NCBI GenBank assembly: GCA_030684835.1 | Contig: JAUXWZ010000003.1 | Span: 1 to 37,071 of the forward strand | Length of the DNA: 37,071 nucleotides | Direction of reading: 5' to 3' | Source of the DNA: Beijerinckiaceae bacterium | Lineage (GTDB): Bacteria; Pseudomonadota; Alphaproteobacteria; Rhizobiales; Beijerinckiaceae | In this document: positions 32,280 through 37,071 of the stretch, one piece after another | Layout: each line of letters opens with the position of its first letter | Numbering within the stretch: the stretch's first letter is position 1 | Position numbers and translations under genes: made by a program | Notes under the pieces: model-generated | Seen by the model: only the letters and a program-made list of their open reading frames with translations | Told to the model about the DNA's origin: nothing | Databases searched by the model: none

Positions 32280-33170
32280 TCAGGAAATTGGGAGGCGCAT
32301 CGAAGCGACGGTGAGTGCAACGGCGCAGGCGTTCGATACATTGAGGCTCCGCACCGCGCCCGGCAAATCAATGCGCGCCAGCACGTCGCATTTCTCGCGT
32401 GAGAGGCGGCGCAAGCCCTTGCCCTCAGCGCCCAGCACCAGCGCAAGAGGGCGGGACAGCTGCGTTTCGCCCAACGATTGCGAGCCGTCCGAATCAAGAC
32501 CGACGCGCTGATAGCCCATGTCGCCAAGCTTTTCGAGCGCGCGCGAAAGATTAACGATGATGATCATTTCAACATGCTCAAGACCGCCGCTCGCGGCCTT
32601 GGCGAGCACGCCGCCCAGGGCAGGGGAGTGGCGCTCCGTCGTGATGATGGCGTTCACGCCAAAAGCGGCGGCGGTGCGCACGATGGCGCCGACGTTGTGC
32701 GGGTCTGTCACCTGATCGAGGACCAACACCAGCCCGTTCTCGGGCAGGTCGTCGATGTCCGCCTCGGGCAGGGGGCCGGCCTCAAGCAGCACGCCCTGAT
32801 GCACCGCCCCATCGGACAGCAGCGCGTCGATCTGATCGGCTGTGACGATATTCAGTGCGACGTTGGAGGCGGTGATTTCTGCAGCCAACTTTTCGGCAGC
32901 CGCGCTTGTGGCGTTCAGGCGCGTCAGCGGGCGCCTGTTGGCTCGCAGGGCCTCGCGGACAGAGTGGAAGCCCCAGATGAGGTTCGCGTCGCGTGCGGGT
33001 CTGCTGCGCGCTGGTTGCGCGTTGCGCCGCCGGTCGCGCTCCCATGGGCGGGGGCTCGCCACGGGCGCCGTTCTCGATGCGTCCGATGACGCCCCGGCGT
33101 CTCTCGAAGCGCCGCCGTCTGCCGGGCCGCTGCGCGGACCCTTGGGGCCGTTCTGTCTTTTTCTGGTCAC
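32280..33170 (-). CDS. rlmB: 23S rRNA (guanosine-2'-O)-methyltransferase RlmB (SpoU/TrmH family)
   Basis: A SpoU-family RNA methyltransferase of about 296 residues. A basic N-terminal tail leads into the substrate-binding domain (WGFHSVREALRANRRPLTR). The catalytic SPOUT domain has motif 1 VLDQVTDPHNVGAIVRTAAA, motif 2 LALVLGAEGKGLRRL and motif 3 DLPGAVRSLNVSNACAVALT. That order is typical of RlmB, which modifies G2251 of 23S rRNA in E. coli. No ATG fits; GTG 33168-33170 is chosen because upstream extensions run into non-family sequence and towards tRNA-Tyr. The start has no strong ribosome binding site, so it is uncertain. The gene lies between tRNA-Thr and tRNA-Tyr. Confidence 0.88.
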   Translation of the reverse strand: MTRKRQNGPKGPRSGPADGGASRDAGASSDASRTAPVASPRPWERDRRRNAQPARSRPARDANLIWGFHSVREALRANRRPLTRLNATSAAAEKLAAEITASNVALNIVTADQIDALLSDGAVHQGVLLEAGPLPEADIDDLPENGLVLVLDQVTDPHNVGAIVRTAAAFGVNAIITTERHSPALGGVLAKAASGGLEHVEMIIIVNLSRALEKLGDMGYQRVGLDSDGSQSLGETQLSRPLALVLGAEGKGLRRLSREKCDVLARIDLPGAVRSLNVSNACAVALTVASMRLPIS

Positions 33171-33272
33171 TGGCCGCCGCCCGCTTGCGCTGTAAATCCG
33201 CGATCTTGTCGGACGCTGTGCATCGCATGGCGGGGGCAGCGGCGCAATGCGTGACGAGAGGCGGTTTTTCGG

Positions 33273-33301
33273 TTGACACGCAGTTGCCGCCTGCCCATAA
33301 G
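33273..33301 (+). promoter_or_regulatory. candidate promoter for tRNA-Tyr
   Basis: A perfect -35 TTGACA (33273-33278) is followed after 17 bases by CATAAG (33296-33301). The start point would be near 33308, about 80 bases before the tRNA, and the leader would contain two hairpins. Confidence 0.45.
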
Positions 33302-33312
33302 CGCTCCATCGC

Positions 33313-33337
33313 AGCCCCGCATTACGGCGGGGCTTTT
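33313..33337 (+). terminator. terminator-like hairpin ahead of tRNA-Tyr
   Basis: AGCCCCGC (33313-33320) pairs with GCGGGGCT (33327-33334) over the loop ATTACG, then TTT. It lies between the candidate promoter and the tRNA, and no + strand gene ends upstream. A second small hairpin with a TTCG tetraloop (33359-33374) follows. Confidence 0.45.
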
Positions 33338-33386
33338 GCATCCGGTTGACCGCGCCGGGCGAGTTTCGACTCGCGTCGTGGTTACT

Positions 33387-33471
33387 GGGGGAATGTCCCG
33401 AGCGGCAAAGGGGGCGGACTGTAAATCCGCTGGCTATGCCTTCGCAGGTTCGAGTCCTGCTTCCCCCACCA
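33387..33471 (+). tRNA. tRNA-Tyr (anticodon GTA)
   Basis: An 85-base class II tRNA with acceptor stem GGGGGAA/TTCCCCC, anticodon loop CTGTAAA (GTA), a long variable arm (CTGGCTATGCCTTCG region), T-arm GGTTCGAGTCC and encoded CCA. The stop of the convergent VOC gene lies 4 bases beyond the CCA. Confidence 0.97.
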
Positions 33472-33474
33472 TTT

Positions 33475-33852
33475 TCAGGCTCCGGCCGTCGCGATCCACC
33501 AAGTGTTTCCGGCTGCATCCCGCACGCCGCCCCGTCTGTCGGTATCGCCTTTTCGTTCAGGCGCCTGCACGGAAGCCGCGCCAAATCGCAAAGCCGCCTC
33601 ATAAGTTTCGTCGACGTCCGCCACATAGACATGAAGCCAGACCGGGAACGCCGGATGCTCATCCGTCGCCTGGGACAGCATGATGACGCTGTCGCCGATC
33701 TGTAATTCTGCATGCATGATCGAGCCGTCGTCGCGTGCCTGGCTCATCAATTCCTTTGCTTTGAAAACAGCCTCCGCGAAGTTGATGACAGCCGAAGCGT
33801 CGTTCGCCATCATGTAAATGGACACGTCCGAGTGATTGTCTGGCTTGTACAT
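33475..33852 (-). CDS. VOC family protein (PhnB/glyoxalase-like)
   Basis: A 125-residue protein with the paired beta-alpha-beta-beta-beta units of the vicinal oxygen chelate fold: SIYMMANDASAVINFAEAVF opens the first and HVYVADVDETYEAALRFGA the second, ending with DAAGNTWWIAT. It belongs to the PhnB-like branch, which often lacks the classical metal triad, so enzymatic activity is uncertain; resistance-binding and epimerase roles exist in the fold. AGGAAC lies upstream of the ATG. It ends 4 bases from the 3' end of tRNA-Tyr, leaving no room for a separate terminator. Confidence 0.82.
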   Translation of the reverse strand: MYKPDNHSDVSIYMMANDASAVINFAEAVFKAKELMSQARDDGSIMHAELQIGDSVIMLSQATDEHPAFPVWLHVYVADVDETYEAALRFGAASVQAPERKGDTDRRGGVRDAAGNTWWIATAGA

Positions 33853-33948
33853 GCGCTGTTCCTGTAAAGCCTCATCCTTTGCAAAGCCTGCGTCGGACCA
33901 ACGCGTAGAACCGCCTTTAGTGTCACTGCTAAATTGAACATCAAACTA

Positions 33949-33977
33949 AAACGCCAGCGAGGGGATCGCTGGCGTTT
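33949..33977 (-). terminator. rho-independent terminator of the VOC dioxygenase-like gene
   Basis: A perfect 12-bp stem (33949-33960 with 33966-33977, arm AAACGCCAGCGA), loop GGGGA. On the minus strand it ends in a T-run (TTTTAGTTTG), 27 bases past the stop of the gene at 34004. Confidence 0.8.
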
Positions 33978-34003
33978 CGTTAGTCTTCAATGTTGAGCTC
34001 GAC

Positions 34004-34591
34004 TCACCACTTGGGCTCAACCGGATTGTCGATCGCGTCTTCCAGCGGATTGCGGGGCTTGAACATCGTCTCGGGCCGCAACCGGCCGTCGGCGCCGACC
34101 TGATCCATTTCGCAATAGATTTCGAACTCGTAGCCATCTGGATCAAGGAAGTTGATGCTGATGTTGCAGCCTGCGCCCTTGCGCCCCTCGAACACGATCG
34201 GGATGCCATTCGACTTCAAATAGGCCTTCGCTTTTTTGAGCAACTCGACATCGTCAACCTCAAAGGCCAGATGCTCCATCTGCAACGAATTCTTCATGTC
34301 GCGCTTGGGCGTCTTGCCTTCCTTCATCGGCTTCAGGCCGATGGCGTGGTGGTCAGCGCCGCAACGGAAGAAGACCATGCCCTTCTGGTTTCGGTCGGTC
34401 TCGCTAAAGCCCATCACTTCGGTCCAGAACTTTACCGTGCGCTCGACATCCGTCACCTCGTAAACGAAGTGGCCGAGCTTGTTCACCTTGATGGGTGACT
34501 TGCCGGTATATTCCGCAGGATGAAATTGCTCGCGGTCAGCTGCTTCGTCGCGGCGCGCAGCCGTAGCGTCGTGAATGGCGTGAACGTTCAT
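34004..34591 (-). CDS. VOC family protein, extradiol-dioxygenase-like
   Basis: A 195-residue protein with a VOC fold and a likely metal triad: H41 in KLGHFVYEV, H107 in QMEHLAFEV and E155 or E157 in YEFEIYCEM. This matches catechol 2,3-dioxygenase-like proteins, but with one repeated pair of modules rather than the two of the classical enzyme. The C-terminal tail (GRLRPETMFKPRNPLEDAI) is typical of a subfamily usually annotated only as VOC. A strong ribosome binding site, GGGAGGT, precedes ATG 34591. Ring cleavage is possible, and the gene stands alone, so no pathway is suggested. Confidence 0.8.
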   Translation of the reverse strand: MNVHAIHDATAARRDEAADREQFHPAEYTGKSPIKVNKLGHFVYEVTDVERTVKFWTEVMGFSETDRNQKGMVFFRCGADHHAIGLKPMKEGKTPKRDMKNSLQMEHLAFEVDDVELLKKAKAYLKSNGIPIVFEGRKGAGCNISINFLDPDGYEFEIYCEMDQVGADGRLRPETMFKPRNPLEDAIDNPVEPKW

Positions 34592-34823
34592 ATGGACCTC
34601 CCTGGGTCTCGTCGGCCGATGTTTACGGTTAAATTCTAACCTACGTCAGGGCGACGTCGGACGCTATTCAAATATGGACTCGGCGCCGCGCTGCCGCAAG
34701 CGCCGCCTTGCCGGTGTTCGTTCAACCCCGCGCTCGTTTCTTAAACTGGACGAACGCCGCTCCGGCGCTAGTTCAGCAGGGCGCGCGGCGCCGCCGGCGC
34801 TCAACTCGTTTGGAGGAGATTTC

Positions 34824-35405
34824 ATGACAGTTAAGCAGGCTTTCACCTTGAGCCGTCGCGGCGCTCTGCTTGGAGCCGCCGTCCTTATTGCGTCGCCGGC
34901 CATTATCGGGCGTGCGGGAGCGCAAACAGAGCCAACTCCGCGCCTCGATGTTCCCTTCGTGCCGACCCCCCAGGAGGTCGTTGACAGGATGCTGGAGCTC
35001 GCCAACGTCCAGAAGTCCGACTTCCTGATAGATCTGGGTTCGGGCGACGGTCGCATCCCGGTCACCGCCGCGCAGCGATTTGGCGTCAAGGCGCTGGGCG
35101 TGGATATCAATCCGCAGCGCATCAAGGAGGCCAATGAGCGGGCTCAGCAGGCAAAGGTAACGGATCGCGTTGAATTCCGTCAGCAGGATCTGTTTGAAAC
35201 CGATCTGTCTCAGGCGGATGTGCTGACGATGTATCTCTTGCCGTCGGTGAACCTCAAGCTGCGCCCGAAGATTTTGAGCGATATGAAGCCTGGCGCCCGT
35301 GTTGTGTCCCACGCCTTCGATATGGGCGACTGGGCGCCGGAGCAGAAGGTGTCCGTTGATGGCCGCACAGTTTACCTGTGGACAGTGCCGCCAAGGAAGG
35401 CGTGA
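34824..35405 (+). CDS. Tat-exported class I SAM methyltransferase-like protein
   Basis: A 193-residue protein. ATG 34824 follows GGAGGAG and opens a twin-arginine signal (LSRRGALLGAAVLIASPAII, cleavage near GRAGAQ). The mature part is a Rossmann methyltransferase fold with motif I FLIDLGSGDGRIPV (67-80), motif II LGVDINPQRI and a motif III-like QQDLFETDLSQADVL, then YLLPSVNLKLRPKIL. All the usual SAM-binding elements are present, yet the export signal puts it in the periplasm, where SAM is not expected. It may be a binding or structural protein, be loaded before export, or use the Tat-like leader in another way. It stands alone. Confidence 0.82.
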   Translation: MTVKQAFTLSRRGALLGAAVLIASPAIIGRAGAQTEPTPRLDVPFVPTPQEVVDRMLELANVQKSDFLIDLGSGDGRIPVTAAQRFGVKALGVDINPQRIKEANERAQQAKVTDRVEFRQQDLFETDLSQADVLTMYLLPSVNLKLRPKILSDMKPGARVVSHAFDMGDWAPEQKVSVDGRTVYLWTVPPRKA

Positions 35406-35533
35406 TCCCACGCGCACCAAGGGCTGCCGGGCATTGTCCGGCGGCTCTCAGCATGAGCGGGCGAGCGTCACTGCCAAGCAAAGGCCTGTGAAAAGCCACG
35501 CAATCGTCGTGCGCATCCGTTAGAAGGGCGCGC

Positions 35534-36940
35534 ATGAGCGAAGTTTCCGTTAGAGCGACCCGTGCGCCCACCCATGACGTGCCGCCGCGCAAGCTGCGCG
35601 TCGACATCATGGATACGCTGCGGCTGGCCTGGCCCATGGCGCTGACGCAGCTTGGCCAGATCGCCATGATGACCACGGATCTGGCGCTGCTCGGCCGCCT
35701 TGGGGACAGGGTGATGGCTGCGGCCTCACTTGCCCACACCATCTTGTTTGCAATGTTTGTCATCGGCGCCGGGCTGGTGTCAGCGGTGGCGCCACTAGCG
35801 GCGCAAGGCTTTGGCGCGCGCGAGCCCGAAGGCGTCCGTGCGGCCTTGCGCGCCGGGCTCTGGATTTCGGCGATCATCGCAATTCCTGTGACGGTCCTCA
35901 CGTTTTTTGGCTACGAAATGCTCGTTTTCCTGGGTCAGGAAGACGGCGCCGCTCGTTTGGCCGCCCGCTACTTGCAGGGGCTCGCATGGAGCCTTGCGCC
36001 CGGCTGGGCGTTTATCGCCATTCGCGGCTTCATGGGCGCAGTGAACAGGCCCGAGCCCGCCCTCAACATCATGCTCGCCGCCGTTCCGTTGAATGGGCTT
36101 CTCGCTTATGGGTTGATCTACGGTTCGTTCGGCCTGCCGCAGCTCGATGTTCTCGGCGCAGGCATCGCAACGACGATTGTAAACGTCGCGATGCTCGGCG
36201 CCGCCCTTTGGGTGTGCGTCACCCAGCGGCCCTTCAAAAAGTACCGGGTTCTGGGGCATTTTTGGCGCTGGGATTGGCCGCTCATGCGCCGCCTGCTTGT
36301 CATCGGCCTGCCGATCTCCGCCACGTTCTTTCTCGAGTTCGGCCTGTTTGGCGCGGCTTCGTTGCTTGTGGGCATGATTGGCGTCACGGAGCTCGCCGCG
36401 CACCAGATCGCGCTGCAGACCGCCGCCGTGATTTTCATGGCCCCTTTCGGCATCTCCATGGCGGCGACAGTGCGCGTGGGGCAAGCGTTGGGGCGTGGCG
36501 ACATGGCGTCCGCCCGGCGCGCAGGCTTCATTGCGCTGGGGCTTGCGCTGGTGTTCATGTGCGCCGCCACGCTCCTGATCGCGCTGACACGCGAATTTAT
36601 CCCGCAATTATTTTTAGGCTTCGGCTCGCCTGCGAAAGAGACGGCGGCTCTCGCCTCAATGCTGCTGATCGTGGCCGCCAGCTTCTTCATTTTCGACGGT
36701 TTGCAGACCGTGGGCGCCGGCGCCCTGCGCGGACTGAACGACACGCGGGTGCCGTTCTACTACGCATTGTTCAGCTTCTGGGGCGTCGGCTTTCCCACCG
36801 CCTGGGGCCTGTGCTTCAACGCCGGCCTGGGAACGGTCGGCGTCTGGCTTGGCCTCACGCTGTCGCTCATCGTCTACGCCGCGCTGCTCGTCCGGCGGTT
36901 CAACCGGCTGACGCGACCCCCTAGGCAGGGCGAACGTTAG
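35534..36940 (+). CDS. MATE family efflux transporter
   Basis: A 468-residue, 12-helix multidrug and toxin extrusion protein with the two MatE repeats: WPMALTQLGQIAMMTTDLAL opens the first, and GLPISATFFLEFGLFGAASL the second at about 258. Other family elements are GFGAREPEGVRAALR, RGFMGAVNRPEPAL and GMSMAATVRVGQALGRG-like sequence (here ISMAATVRVGQALGRGD). MATE proteins of this type exchange protons or sodium for cationic drugs or metabolites; the substrate is unknown. AAGGGCG precedes the start. It reads toward tRNA-Gly, whose own promoter begins 20 bases after the stop. Confidence 0.9.
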   Translation: MSEVSVRATRAPTHDVPPRKLRVDIMDTLRLAWPMALTQLGQIAMMTTDLALLGRLGDRVMAAASLAHTILFAMFVIGAGLVSAVAPLAAQGFGAREPEGVRAALRAGLWISAIIAIPVTVLTFFGYEMLVFLGQEDGAARLAARYLQGLAWSLAPGWAFIAIRGFMGAVNRPEPALNIMLAAVPLNGLLAYGLIYGSFGLPQLDVLGAGIATTIVNVAMLGAALWVCVTQRPFKKYRVLGHFWRWDWPLMRRLLVIGLPISATFFLEFGLFGAASLLVGMIGVTELAAHQIALQTAAVIFMAPFGISMAATVRVGQALGRGDMASARRAGFIALGLALVFMCAATLLIALTREFIPQLFLGFGSPAKETAALASMLLIVAASFFIFDGLQTVGAGALRGLNDTRVPFYYALFSFWGVGFPTAWGLCFNAGLGTVGVWLGLTLSLIVYAALLVRRFNRLTRPPRQGER

Positions 36941-36959
36941 GGAAGACGCCGGGGGAGGA

Positions 36960-36988
36960 TTGAATCCCGGCGCAAACCGTTGCATATG
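36960..36988 (+). promoter_or_regulatory. promoter of tRNA-Gly
   Basis: TTGAAT (36960-36965), a 17-base spacer and CATATG (36983-36988) place the start of transcription near 36995, three bases before the tRNA. Confidence 0.55.
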
Positions 36989-36997
36989 AGGGCCGAC

Positions 36998-37071
36998 GCG
37001 GGTGTAGCTCAATGGTAGAGCAGCAGCCTTCCAAGCTGAATACGAGGGTTCGATTCCCTCCACCCGCTCCA
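36998..37071 (+). tRNA. tRNA-Gly (anticodon TCC)
   Basis: A 74-base tRNA including CCA, ending at the last base of the window: acceptor GCGGGTG/CACCCGC, D-arm AGCTCAATGGTAGAGC, anticodon loop CTTCCAA (TCC), T-arm GGGTTCGATTCCC. Confidence 0.97.

Noticed and set aside
33171-33713. Long N-terminal extension of rlmB
   Set aside because: It would read through tRNA-Tyr on the opposite strand and adds no family sequence.
1-37071. CRISPR arrays, insertion sequences, rRNA
   Set aside because: No spaced direct repeats, transposase genes or rRNA segments were seen.

Overview
The window looks like a chromosomal segment of an alphaproteobacterium, most likely of the order Hyphomicrobiales (Rhizobiales). 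The pointers are a GC-rich genome with AT-rich promoter islands, an Irr/ICE-like iron box between a small hemin-uptake gene (hemP) and a siderophore receptor, a DUF2585/UPF0314 membrane protein, many stand-alone TctC/Bug-type binding proteins, and an rlmB / tRNA-Tyr / tRNA-Gly neighbourhood. I cannot name a genus from sequence alone.

Layout. (1) 1-18.5 kb is an accessory catabolic and uptake region. It holds a partial crotonase-fold enzyme, an acetolactate-synthase-like thiamine diphosphate (TPP) enzyme, two different E1-alpha/E1-beta pairs of the 2-oxoacid/acetoin dehydrogenase type, a dienelactone-hydrolase-family protein, an M29/NicX-like metalloenzyme, an AI-2E-family membrane protein and four Bug-type periplasmic receptors without any TctA/TctB membrane partner. 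A ZnuD-like TonB-dependent receptor with a possible Zur half-site sits inside this region. (2) 18.6-24.3 kb is a compact iron locus: hemP on one side of a divergent promoter with an ICE-like palindrome and, on the other, siderophore receptor - PiuC-type dioxygenase - exbB - exbD - tonB, with the last four genes overlapping. (3) 24.3-31.1 kb holds DUF2585, an RND pump with its adaptor protein, a gene-free stretch rich in small hairpins, and a fifth orphan Bug receptor. (4) 31.4-37.1 kb is core genome: a decayed P4-type integrase next to the 3' end of tRNA-Thr(TGT), rlmB, tRNA-Tyr(GTA), two VOC-fold proteins, a Tat-exported methyltransferase-like protein, a MATE exporter, and tRNA-Gly(TCC) ending on the last base of the window.

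How the genes may work together. The iron locus is self-contained: outer-membrane receptor, TonB/ExbB/ExbD energisation, an iron-dependent oxygenase that commonly accompanies such receptors, and a shared iron-responsive promoter. The catabolic region suggests uptake of small carboxylates or aromatic-derived acids by Bug receptors and processing by TPP, dehydrogenase, hydrolase and ring-cleavage-like enzymes. The substrate is not evident, and no E2/E3 or TctAB genes are visible. The strongest leads for something undescribed are the TPP/E1/M29/Bug cluster, a perfect hairpin overlapping the ribosome binding site of the AI-2E-family gene, and the exported methyltransferase. All are inferences from sequence and need testing.
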